A DNA stretch of 7,263 bases from Methylococcales bacterium (lineage in GTDB: Bacteria > Pseudomonadota > Gammaproteobacteria > Methylococcales > Methylomonadaceae), in the NCBI GenBank assembly GCA_023144875.1, contig JAGLEW010000048.1, positions 1-7,263 on the forward strand. Direction: 5' to 3'. Below, in pieces: positions 1 to 6,364 of this stretch; positions within the stretch are counted from its first letter, which is position 1; every line of letters begins with the position of its first letter. The position numbers and the translations under genes are program-made. The notes below the pieces were generated by a model. The model ran no database searches. It was not told where the DNA came from and saw nothing but the letters and a program-made list of their open reading frames with translations.

Positions 1-1167
1 ATTAATCGGTCGACTGTCGCCTTTTAATTTTTTAACTGATTCATCGGTATTCACCAAAACGACCAATCGTTGCCCTAAGGCTTTGGCTTGTTTTAAATAA
101 GTGATATGCCCTAAATGCAAAATATCAAAACAGCCGTTGGTAAGGACGATTTTTTCGCCTTTTTTCTGTGCGTGTTGAATTTCATTTAAGATTTCAGTTA
201 ATGTTCCAACACCTTGATGATGGGTGCGTTTTGCGACTAAAGCGGCTTCAAGTTCTTCAATCGAAACCGTTGCCGTACCTAATTTTCCAACCACACAGCC
301 TGCGGCAATATTCGCTAAGGCGGTGGCGGTTTCTAAATTGGCTTGAGCGGCTAAACTGGCGGCTAATAATGAAATAACACTATCCCCTGCGCCTGTGACA
401 TCAAACACTTCGTGTGCTTGAGTCGGTAAATGCAAAGGTGGCGATTGATGGGTTAACAGCGTCATGCCCTGTTCTCCACGGGTAATTAATAACGCTTCTA
501 AGTGTAATTTTTTTAACAAGGGCATGCCTTTGCTAACAATCTCATCGCTATTTTTACACCTTCCCACAACCGCCTCAAACTCGGTTAAATTAGGCGTTAA
601 TAAGGTAGCGTATTGATAACGGCTAAAATCCGATCCTTTTGGGTCAACTAGCACGGGTTTATTCATTTTTTTGGCTAATTGAATCATTTCCTGAATATTA
701 CTTAAAGTACCCTTGCCGTAATCGGACAAAACAACCACTTGCGCTTGTGCTAATTGTTGCTGATAACTCTGTAATAAAGCGGCTTCATTAAAGTCTTTAA
801 ATTTAGTTTCAAAATCGACTCGAATAAGTTGCTGATGGCGGCTGATGATGCGTAATTTAGTAATCGTTGGGGCATTTTTGACCCTTTGAAAAACACAAGT
901 AACACCGACTGATTGCAGTAAATTTTTTAAAGTCGTCGCGGCAGTATCATCACCAACCAAACCCAGTAACGCGACGTTTGCCCCCAGTCGTGCAATATTT
1001 AAGGCAACATTGCCTGCCCCACCTGCACGATGTTCTTCATCATCTATCTGAACCACTGGAACAGGGGCTTCAGGTGATATGCGTGTGGAGGTTCCGTGCC
1101 AATAGCGATCGAGCATTAAATCCCCTACAACAAGGACATGTGCGCAAGAATAATCAGGTAATTTCAT
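1..1167 (-). CDS. hldE: Bifunctional heptose-7-phosphate kinase / heptose-1-phosphate adenylyltransferase HldE (partial, C-terminus outside window)
   Basis: This enzyme makes ADP-heptose for the LPS inner core. The N-terminal kinase phosphorylates D-glycero-D-manno-heptose 7-phosphate at C1; the C-terminal domain transfers AMP to heptose 1-phosphate. I translated the minus strand from the ATG at 1167-1165: 389 codons are open to the edge, against about 475 residues for the family, so roughly 85-90 are missing. The PfkB/ribokinase-type kinase shows GDLMLDRYW (15-23), the GGAGNVA loop (49-55) and TGAGDS (258-263), with Asp262 as the expected catalytic base. A linker leads to the nucleotidyltransferase, with TNGCFDILHLGH (343-354; the HxGH signature is 351-354) and KGDSRPIN at the cut end. 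The start fits the family N-terminus, but no clear Shine-Dalgarno sequence precedes it. The gene is divergent from pabC, so it is not part of the rightward operon. No frameshift or missing key residue is visible. Confidence 0.96.
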   Translation of the reverse strand, partial: MKLPDYSCAHVLVVGDLMLDRYWHGTSTRISPEAPVPVVQIDDEEHRAGGAGNVALNIARLGANVALLGLVGDDTAATTLKNLLQSVGVTCVFQRVKNAPTITKLRIISRHQQLIRVDFETKFKDFNEAALLQSYQQQLAQAQVVVLSDYGKGTLSNIQEMIQLAKKMNKPVLVDPKGSDFSRYQYATLLTPNLTEFEAVVGRCKNSDEIVSKGMPLLKKLHLEALLITRGEQGMTLLTHQSPPLHLPTQAHEVFDVTGAGDSVISLLAASLAAQANLETATALANIAAGCVVGKLGTATVSIEELEAALVAKRTHHQGVGTLTEILNEIQHAQKKGEKIVLTNGCFDILHLGHITYLKQAKALGQRLVVLVNTDESVKKLKGDSRPIN

Positions 1168-1200
1168 TAACAATTAAGAAGGTATCAAAAAATGAACTTA

Positions 1201-1229
1201 AATTTAAAGGGAAAGTGCTTCAAAAGCAA
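1201..1229 (-). promoter_or_regulatory. Candidate sigma70-type promoter for hldE
   Basis: Read on the minus strand, a TTGCTT box (1229-1224) is followed 17 bases later by TAAATT (1206-1201). The -10-like box lies 33 bases before the hldE ATG. The boxes match consensus at only 3/6 and 4/6 positions, so this is a weak candidate in AT-rich DNA. The spacing and position between divergent genes are its main support. I looked for a matching plus-strand promoter for pabC in 1168-1335 and found no pair of boxes with acceptable spacing. Confidence 0.3.
1216..1228. repeat. Short inverted repeat in the hldE/pabC intergenic region
   Basis: The arms TGCTT (1216-1220) and AAGCA (1224-1228) are perfectly complementary around a 3-base centre. 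The right arm covers most of the candidate hldE -35 box. A second, weaker palindrome, CCTA-TTTT-TAGG, lies at 1243-1254. Neither is followed by a T-run typical of an intrinsic terminator on either strand. They could be small operators or chance structure; arms this short are common in AT-rich DNA. Confidence 0.25.
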
Positions 1230-1335
1230 GTGAAAATAAAAACCTATTTTTAGGCGGATAAAGAAACCTAAGCGATCGTAATTAATGGTATCCTTATCAG
1301 TAAATAACTACATGGCAGGGTTTTAAAAAACGCTT

Positions 1336-2169
1336 ATGATACTTGTCAACGGAGTACCACAAACACAGATTGATCTGAGTGATCGAGGGCTTCAATATGG
1401 CGATGGCTTATTTGAAACCATTGAGGTTTTAAATGGACAGTTAGTTTTTTTAGAACAACACTTACAGCGCCTTAGCTTAGGTTGCCAACGATTATTATTA
1501 CCCCCGTTGGCGTATGAAATTTTTAAAAAAGAAGCCTTATCCATCGTAAAAAATATTTCAAAAGGGGTTTTAAAAATTATTATTACTCGAGGATCAGGCG
1601 GTCGTGGTTACCGACAACCACCGATAGTTAATGCCACTCGAATAATATCCCTCCATCCTTCTCCAGAGTATCCTGATCATTTTCAACAGCAAGGCATTCA
1701 GGTTCGGTTTTGTCAGCAACGACTCTCACATAACCCTATTCTTGCAGGAATTAAGCACCTCAACCGCTTAGAGCAAGTCCTAGCCCGTGCCGAATGGAAT
1801 GATGACGTGATTAACGAAGGCATTATGTTGGATTATGAAGGGCATGTGATTGAAGGCACAATGAGTAATATTTTTTTTGTGCGCAATCACAAACTCTATA
1901 CCCCTACTTTAACTCAAGCAGGTATCATGGGTATAATGCGCGACTTTCTTCTTAAGCGCGCTCAAAAATTAGGCATCACTATTGAAGAAGGTTTTTTTAA
2001 CCCACAGGATTTATTAGAGGCCGATGCGTTATTTATGAGTAACTCGATCATCGGTATTTGGCCCGTTAAAAGCCTAGAAAAGCGTACTTTTAGTCAAAAC
2101 ACCATCACCCAACAATTACAACGTCAACTTAAACAGCATAAACGCCATTTTTATGAAAATTTTCCTTAA
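1336..2169 (+). CDS. pabC: Aminodeoxychorismate lyase (PLP-dependent, fold type IV)
   Basis: PabC converts 4-amino-4-deoxychorismate to p-aminobenzoate and pyruvate in folate synthesis, in the cytoplasm. The 277 residues are close to the 269 of E. coli PabC. Visible marks of the class IV aminotransferase family are DRGLQYGDGLFET (16-28), GSGGRGY (86-92), KHLNRLEQVLAR (140-151) with Lys140 as the expected PLP Schiff-base lysine, and EGTMSN (173-178) with Glu173 at the conserved cofactor-binding glutamate. LYTPTLTQAGIMGIMR follows. The ATG at 1336 gives the family-typical N-terminus (ILVNG...). The only SD-like element is AGGG at 1317-1320, 15 bases upstream, which is long, so initiation may be weak. 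The gene overlaps mltG by 17 bp. The alternatives are branched-chain or D-amino-acid aminotransferases of the same fold; the mltG-tmk context strongly favours PabC. Confidence 0.93.
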   Translation: MILVNGVPQTQIDLSDRGLQYGDGLFETIEVLNGQLVFLEQHLQRLSLGCQRLLLPPLAYEIFKKEALSIVKNISKGVLKIIITRGSGGRGYRQPPIVNATRIISLHPSPEYPDHFQQQGIQVRFCQQRLSHNPILAGIKHLNRLEQVLARAEWNDDVINEGIMLDYEGHVIEGTMSNIFFVRNHKLYTPTLTQAGIMGIMRDFLLKRAQKLGITIEEGFFNPQDLLEADALFMSNSIIGIWPVKSLEKRTFSQNTITQQLQRQLKQHKRHFYENFP

Positions 2170-3166
2170 TATTCTTGCTTTTTTATTATTTACTTTAGGC
2201 GCAATTGCTGTTTTAGGCTGGGCTTCATATAAAAAAGAAGTGTCACGACCTGTGGTTAGCCAAAAACAAATTTTTATCGTTAATAAAGGCGATACTGTCA
2301 ACAATATCATCTACAATTTAAAAAGCCAAAAAATAGATATTGAGTTATTTTGGTTTAAATTCATGGGCTACAATCACCGAGTCATTCAAAAATTAAAGGC
2401 GGGTGAATACGAGTTAAAATCAGGGACGACAACACCGCAGTTATTATTATTATTAGCCTCAGGAAAATCAAGGCAATATTCGATCACCTTTCCCGAAGGT
2501 TGGTCGTTTAAACAAATTCGCCAGAAAATGGCGACCAATAAACATTTAAAGCAAACGCTTGCTGAGGTTGATAATGAAACCTTAATGAAACGTTTGGAAT
2601 CAAATTATAAACACCCTGAAGGCTTGTTTTTTCCTGATACTTATTTTTTTAGTAAAAATGCCAGCGATTTTTCAGTTTTGAAGAAATCTTATAAAAAAAT
2701 GCAAACGGTTTTAAAGCAAGAATGGAATAAAAAAGAAATCAATTTACAAATAAAAACGCCCTATGAAACCTTGGTTTTAGCCTCAATTATTGAAAAAGAA
2801 ACGGCGGTAGGCAGTGAACGCACTCAAATTTCAGGGGTTTTTAGTCGGCGTTTAAAAATAGGTATGTTATTACAAACCGACCCCACAGTAATTTATGGGA
2901 TGGGGGATCGTTATGATGGCGATATTCGTCGTAAAGATTTAAAAGAAGCCACCGCTTACAATACTTATGTGATTAAAGGCTTGCCACCCACCCCGATTGC
3001 AATGCCAGGGAAAGAAGCCATTTATGCCGCCTTACATCCTGCGGACGGGGACAGTCTCTATTTTGTGGCCAGAGGAAATGGCGATGGAACTCATATTTTT
3101 TCACCCAACTTAGCCGCACACAATAATGCGGTTCAAGCCTATTTAAAAGCCACTAGAAATAAATGA
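2153..3166 (+). CDS. mltG: Endolytic murein transglycosylase MltG (YceG family)
   Basis: MltG is an inner-membrane lytic transglycosylase that cuts nascent glycan strands and is proposed to terminate peptidoglycan elongation. The protein has 337 residues (E. coli 340). It begins with a short N-terminus and one membrane anchor (about residues 4-24), leaving the catalytic part in the periplasm. A LysM-like segment follows (about 40-90: FIVNKGDTVNNII...). The YceG domain then shows FPEGWSFKQIR (113-123), HPEGLFFPDTYFF (154-166) and the catalytic region LASIIEKETAVGSER (209-223). Within EKET (214-217), the first glutamate most likely corresponds to the catalytic Glu218 of E. coli. Further conserved blocks are LQTDPTVIYG (240-249), YNTY..GLPPTPIAMPG (269-286) and DGTHIFS (311-317). 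The start lies inside the end of pabC with no good SD, which suggests translation coupled to pabC. It ends with an ATGA overlap onto tmk. Confidence 0.95.
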   Translation: MKIFLNILAFLLFTLGAIAVLGWASYKKEVSRPVVSQKQIFIVNKGDTVNNIIYNLKSQKIDIELFWFKFMGYNHRVIQKLKAGEYELKSGTTTPQLLLLLASGKSRQYSITFPEGWSFKQIRQKMATNKHLKQTLAEVDNETLMKRLESNYKHPEGLFFPDTYFFSKNASDFSVLKKSYKKMQTVLKQEWNKKEINLQIKTPYETLVLASIIEKETAVGSERTQISGVFSRRLKIGMLLQTDPTVIYGMGDRYDGDIRRKDLKEATAYNTYVIKGLPPTPIAMPGKEAIYAALHPADGDSLYFVARGNGDGTHIFSPNLAAHNNAVQAYLKATRNK

Positions 3167-3783
3167 CACCTGCCCAGTTTATTACCTTAGAAGGGGGGGA
3201 AGGGGTTGGAAAAAGCACCAATCTTGATTTTATTAAATGTTTACTCATCAAGCAAGGTAAGCAAGTAGTCGTCACGCGTGAACCAGGTGGCACGCCGTTA
3301 GCGGAAAAATTACGACAGTTATTACTCGCCACCGATGCTGAAAAAATAGATGATACCACTGAGCTATTATTAATGTTTGCGGCTAGAGCTGATCATATTC
3401 AACAAGTAATTAAACCCGCGTTAGCACAAGGAAAATGGGTTTTATGTGATCGCTTTACCGATTCCACCTATGCGTATCAAGGCGGTGGTCGAGGACTTAA
3501 TACTGAAAATATTGCATGGTTAGCCCAGTTTGTTCAAAAAGAACTGCAACCTAATTTAACCTTTTTATTAGATGCTCCGATTGAAATAGGCATGGCACGA
3601 GCAAAAAAACGGGGAGCTTTAGATCGTTTTGAAACTGAAAAAAGACTTTTTTTTGATAGTGTTCGATCGGCTTTTTTAGAACGTGAAAAAGAATGTCCAG
3701 AACGAATTAAGCGGATTAATGCTAACCAAGCATTAGCACTGGTGCAAAAAGATATCCAAGCTCATATGGATCACTTATTATGA
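3163..3783 (+). CDS. tmk: Thymidylate kinase (dTMP kinase)
   Basis: This enzyme phosphorylates dTMP to dTDP with ATP, an essential step towards dTTP for DNA synthesis. The 206 residues match the family (E. coli 213). Visible motifs are the P-loop GGEGVGKST (11-19, Lys17), TREPGGTPLAE (38-48) with the dTMP-side arginine region, DRFTDSTYAYQGGGRGL (96-112) containing the DRxxxS signature, and the lid RAKKRGALDRFE (146-157). The basic residues sit in the lid, as in the E. coli-type (type II) enzymes. The start overlaps the mltG stop as ATGA (3163-3166), and the stop overlaps the holB start in the same way (3780-3783). The neighbour holB is the usual partner in gammaproteobacteria. The P-loop glycines are encoded through a run of seven G (3193-3199), which is unusual for this AT-rich gene. 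Confidence 0.97.
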   Translation: MTPAQFITLEGGEGVGKSTNLDFIKCLLIKQGKQVVVTREPGGTPLAEKLRQLLLATDAEKIDDTTELLLMFAARADHIQQVIKPALAQGKWVLCDRFTDSTYAYQGGGRGLNTENIAWLAQFVQKELQPNLTFLLDAPIEIGMARAKKRGALDRFETEKRLFFDSVRSAFLEREKECPERIKRINANQALALVQKDIQAHMDHLL

Positions 3784-4784
3784 TGCACTCCGAAAGTTTG
3801 CCGTGGCATCACAATGAATGGCAGATTTTAAATCAATATTTTCAGCAAAATAGAATTCCTCAAGCGCTGATGATAAAAGGTATTAAAGGGTTAGGAAAGC
3901 AGCGACTAGCCCATCGCTTTGCTCAAGCTTTATTATGCCCACAGGGCTTAGAAAATGGCGAAAGTTGTCAGGAATGTAAGCGTTGTAAACTGTTTAAAGC
4001 AGCAACACATCCCGATTGTTTGGTTCTTGCCCCAGAAGAAACAGGGAAAAAGATTGGCATTGATGCCGTTAGGACTTTAATTGAAAAATTGAGTTTAAAG
4101 CCACAGTTTGACATGATGCGAGTGGTGCTTATTTATTCTGCTGATAAACTAAATAATGCGGCGGCGAATGCGTTTTTGAAATGTTTGGAAGAACCCAACG
4201 AGCGTACCTGCTTTATCTTAATAACCGAAAATTCGGCAAAATTACCCGCGACTATTTTAAGTCGATGTCAAAAAATGATGCTTACAAAACCTGAGACTGA
4301 GCTTGCGCTCAGATGGCTGTATCAGCAACAAGTAACTGAAAAATCAGATGTTTTATTAAACTTAGCACAGGGTGCGCCTTTGTTAGCAAAGGCCTATTTT
4401 GAAGAGGATGTACTCGTCTTACGTGAAACTTGTTTTAATGATTGGCTGGCGTTATCAAACCAACAAAAAAACCCGATTGAAATTGCCGAACAATGGGTAA
4501 AACAACCCATTGCTACCGTGTTGAACTGGCTTATCTCATGGGTGGCTGATTTAATAAAATGTGCGTATCAAGTACCGATTATTTATTTATCAAACCCAGA
4601 TTATCAACCTGATTTTCAAAAGTTAGTGCCTCGATTAGAGTGCAAAGCACTTCATAAATTTTACCAGTACTTACTTCAACGTCAACAAGACCAAGAGACT
4701 CAAGTTAATCTACAAATACTACTTGAAGCACTTTTTGTTTTATGGTCACAACTTACCTCAAAGGACTTAATTCATGGCAGATAA
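3780..4784 (+). CDS. holB: DNA polymerase III subunit delta' (clamp loader)
   Basis: Delta' is a non-motor subunit of the clamp-loader complex that loads the beta sliding clamp on primed DNA. The 334 residues equal the E. coli length. The AAA+-like N-terminal region holds a degenerate Walker A, GIKGLGKQ (34-41), where Gln replaces the usual Ser/Thr. A zinc module follows with Cys53, Cys63, Cys66 and Cys69 (CxxC pairs), then THPDC (76-80). Next come DAVR (95-98), NAAANAFLKCLEEP (126-139) and the Ser-Arg-Cys motif (161-163), whose arginine acts as the finger for the neighbouring motor subunit. The C-terminal third is poorly conserved, as expected of the family. Two adjacent in-frame ATGs (3780 and 3783) leave the start uncertain by one residue; the first gives the ATGA overlap with tmk. 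The gene overlaps pilZ by 11 bp. Confidence 0.94.
   Translation: MMHSESLPWHHNEWQILNQYFQQNRIPQALMIKGIKGLGKQRLAHRFAQALLCPQGLENGESCQECKRCKLFKAATHPDCLVLAPEETGKKIGIDAVRTLIEKLSLKPQFDMMRVVLIYSADKLNNAAANAFLKCLEEPNERTCFILITENSAKLPATILSRCQKMMLTKPETELALRWLYQQQVTEKSDVLLNLAQGAPLLAKAYFEEDVLVLRETCFNDWLALSNQQKNPIEIAEQWVKQPIATVLNWLISWVADLIKCAYQVPIIYLSNPDYQPDFQKLVPRLECKALHKFYQYLLQRQQDQETQVNLQILLEALFVLWSQLTSKDLIHGR
4761..4766 (+). promoter_or_regulatory. Ribosome binding site of pilZ
   Basis: AAGGAC lies 7 bases before the ATG at 4774 and sits inside the holB coding sequence. It is among the better SD matches in the operon and supports this start for pilZ. Although holB and pilZ overlap, pilZ can therefore probably initiate independently. 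Confidence 0.6.
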
Positions 4785-5172
4785 TCAATCAAGAAGACCG
4801 ACACTTAATCTATATAAGGAAATTTACAGTAAGTCTGATGGCAAAGATACGCCAAAAAAGAAAAGAACCGACATAAAACCTTTGTATATGAATTACATGT
4901 CATTTATCACCAACGGCGGTTTTTTTATCCCCACCAAACGTCCTCATAAAATGGGCGCTAAAATCGAAATTAATCTCGTATTAACCGAAGACGTTCGAAA
5001 ATTTATTCCCTTATCAGGTCGTGTGGTTTGGATCACCCCCGCAGGTTGTAATAATCGCGCGATGGGCGTAGGTATTCAACTCAATAATGACGATGAAGGT
5101 CGCGTTAAAAAAGAAATTGAAATAAAATTGGCACAAACTTTAAAATATGATGCCGCCACCAATACCATGTGA
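4774..5172 (+). CDS. pilZ: PilZ domain protein of the type IV pilus type
   Basis: This 132-residue protein is related to Pseudomonas aeruginosa and Xanthomonas PilZ, a cytoplasmic factor for type IV pilus assembly. There it works with the extension ATPase PilB and the c-di-GMP receptor FimX (family knowledge). Visible family blocks are YMNYMSFITNGGFFIPT (38-54), a central KMGAKIEINLVL stretch, and the signature GRVVWITPAG..NRAMGVGIQL (82-104). The c-di-GMP-binding motifs RxxxR and (D/N)xSxxG of canonical PilZ domains are not seen: the expected second motif is replaced by ITNGGFF. It therefore probably does not bind c-di-GMP itself. The N-terminus has about 30 extra polar, lysine-rich residues before the domain. 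The location between holB and a TatD gene is the same as in Pseudomonas. No other pilus gene is in the window, so the role in pili is inferred from homology. Confidence 0.9.
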   Translation: MADNQSRRPTLNLYKEIYSKSDGKDTPKKKRTDIKPLYMNYMSFITNGGFFIPTKRPHKMGAKIEINLVLTEDVRKFIPLSGRVVWITPAGCNNRAMGVGIQLNNDDEGRVKKEIEIKLAQTLKYDAATNTM

Positions 5173-5202
5173 TTTTTCGCCACACTTTACTTCTTAATTC
5201 CT

Positions 5203-5976
5203 ATGTTTATTGACTCCCACTGCCACCTTGATCTTTTGGATCTTAGCCCTTATCAAAATAATTTTTCGACCTTTATACAGGCAGAAAAGCACCATAAAAT
5301 TGATAAAATGCTCTGTATTTCTCTGGACTTAGCCACGTACCCTGCGATGTATGATTTGGTGAAAGACTACCCTGATATTTACCTTTCTTTAGGGGTACAC
5401 CCGAATGTTAAACCAGAAAAACCCTTAACTGAGGCAGAATTATTAACCTTTGCAGACGATGAAAAAGTCATTGCAATTGGCGAAACAGGATTGGATTATT
5501 TTCGGACTAATGGGGATCTCAGTTGGCAACAGCAGCAATTGAAAACCCACATTAGCGTCGCTAAACACCTTAAAAAACCTATTATCATTCATACGCGTGA
5601 AGCTAAACACGATGTCTTAGATATTTTAGCTGAAGAAGGCGCGGATGAAGTCGGTGGCGTGATTCATTGTTTTACTGAAGATTGGGAATTTGCTCAAAAA
5701 GCGATCGCGCTTAATTTTTATATTTCCTTTTCAGGCATCGTCACCTTTAAAAATGCACGGGCAATTCAAGAGGTCGCTGCAAAAGTGCCTGAGGATAAAT
5801 TTTTAATTGAAACCGATTCGCCTTATTTAGCCCCCGTTCCCTTTCGAGGCAAAGCCAATTATCCACACCATGTGGCACATGTCGCCGAAAAGTTAGCAAA
5901 CTTACGTGGTGTTGATGTTCAAACCATTGCCACTCAATCCAGCGCCAATTTTAAAACGTTATTTAACCTAGCGTGA
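5203..5976 (+). CDS. ycfH: TatD-family metal-dependent hydrolase / DNase (YcfH type)
   Basis: This is a cytoplasmic TIM-barrel amidohydrolase-type enzyme. TatD relatives are metal-dependent DNases, and the paralogue YcfH occupies this position after holB in E. coli; the physiological substrate is unsettled. The 257 residues are typical of the family. All expected metal ligands are visible: His6 and His8 in FIDSHCHLD, Glu94 in GETGLDYF (93-100), His130 in IIIHTREA, His155 in VIHCFTE, and Asp205 in ETDSPYLAP (203-211). The C-terminal RGKANYPHHV block is also family-typical. The ATG at 5203 gives the standard N-terminus, and no in-frame start lies in the 30-bp gap after pilZ. No SD is evident there. 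The symbol follows synteny with E. coli ycfH; tatD is the alternative name by family. Confidence 0.92.
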   Translation: MFIDSHCHLDLLDLSPYQNNFSTFIQAEKHHKIDKMLCISLDLATYPAMYDLVKDYPDIYLSLGVHPNVKPEKPLTEAELLTFADDEKVIAIGETGLDYFRTNGDLSWQQQQLKTHISVAKHLKKPIIIHTREAKHDVLDILAEEGADEVGGVIHCFTEDWEFAQKAIALNFYISFSGIVTFKNARAIQEVAAKVPEDKFLIETDSPYLAPVPFRGKANYPHHVAHVAEKLANLRGVDVQTIATQSSANFKTLFNLA

Positions 5977-5983
5977 TTGACGG

Positions 5984-6358
5984 ATGAGGACACGTAATCT
6001 GTTGTTATTATTACTCGGTTCATATACCTTAAGTGCTTGTACGGTAATGAGTTATCAATCAAGAGTGGATTATGGCACCAGTGTTTTTAAACGACAAAAT
6101 GCACTGTCAACCGAAATTATGATGATTGATGATGAAATGCTGTTATCAAAAGAAGACATGGATGAGTTGCTGGAAGTGGAAATGGAAATGCAACAAGCGT
6201 GCCGCCTGCTCAATGAGTATGCGTTAAAAGAAATGGACCACGAACCTATCAGCCTCTTATTTAAAAAACAGGCTAATGATAGCGTTGATGACTGTGCGGA
6301 GAGTATCAGTGATGTTGAATCTTTATTAGAGGATGTGGAAATTGATGATGCGCGTTAA
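5984..6358 (+). CDS. Small acidic outer-membrane lipoprotein, function unknown
   Basis: I do not recognise this 124-residue protein. Its N-terminus is a lipoprotein signal peptide: MRTR, a run of six leucines, then the lipobox LSAC with Cys19 as the lipidated residue. Thr at +2, rather than Asp, suggests Lol sorting to the outer membrane. The mature part has no further membrane segment and looks helical. It is strongly acidic: I count 27 Asp/Glu against 9 Lys/Arg after Cys19, with clusters at 49-68 and 99-122. Two further cysteines (73 and 104) could form a disulfide in the periplasm. The ATG lies 7 bp after the ycfH-type gene with only a poor SD. Starting at the following CTG/TTG codons would remove the positive N-region, so the ATG is preferred. 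It is followed 6 bp later by the DUF4105 gene, which suggests a shared envelope function. Confidence 0.8.
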   Translation: MRTRNLLLLLLGSYTLSACTVMSYQSRVDYGTSVFKRQNALSTEIMMIDDEMLLSKEDMDELLEVEMEMQQACRLLNEYALKEMDHEPISLLFKKQANDSVDDCAESISDVESLLEDVEIDDAR

Positions 6359-6360
6359 GG
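6357..6360 (+). promoter_or_regulatory. Ribosome binding site supporting the GTG start of the DUF4105 gene
   Basis: AAGG overlaps the TAA stop of the lipoprotein gene and lies 4 bases before the GTG at 6365. The spacing is short but usable. The placement suggests that the two genes are translationally linked. Confidence 0.4.
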
Positions 6361-6364
6361 CTGT

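Noticed and set aside
168..377. Plus-strand open frame of 69 codons
   Set aside because: It lies wholly antisense to hldE, whose frame carries clear family motifs; the translation has no recognisable features.
978..1253. Plus-strand open frame of 91 codons
   Set aside because: Most of it is antisense to the hldE N-terminus; the rest is AT-rich intergenic DNA with no SD or protein-like motif.
1243..1254. CCTA-TTTT-TAGG hairpin as an intrinsic terminator
   Set aside because: The stem is only 4 bp with no T-run after it, and the flanking genes point away from each other, so no terminator is expected.
2116..2310. Minus-strand open frame of 64 codons
   Set aside because: It is a shadow of the pabC 3' end and mltG 5' end, both strongly supported.
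3153..3359. Minus-strand open frame of 68 codons
   Set aside because: It is antisense to the tmk P-loop region, which is a confident gene.
5173..5202. Possible terminator or promoter between pilZ and the TatD gene
   Set aside because: The 30-bp gap is T-rich but has no hairpin or paired promoter boxes.
5701..5708. GCGATCGC palindrome, plus CGATCG at 1106, 1273 and 3664, resembling the HIP1 repeat
   Set aside because: Only one full octamer is present, four CGATCG copies in 7 kb is only mildly above chance, and the gene content is gammaproteobacterial rather than cyanobacterial.
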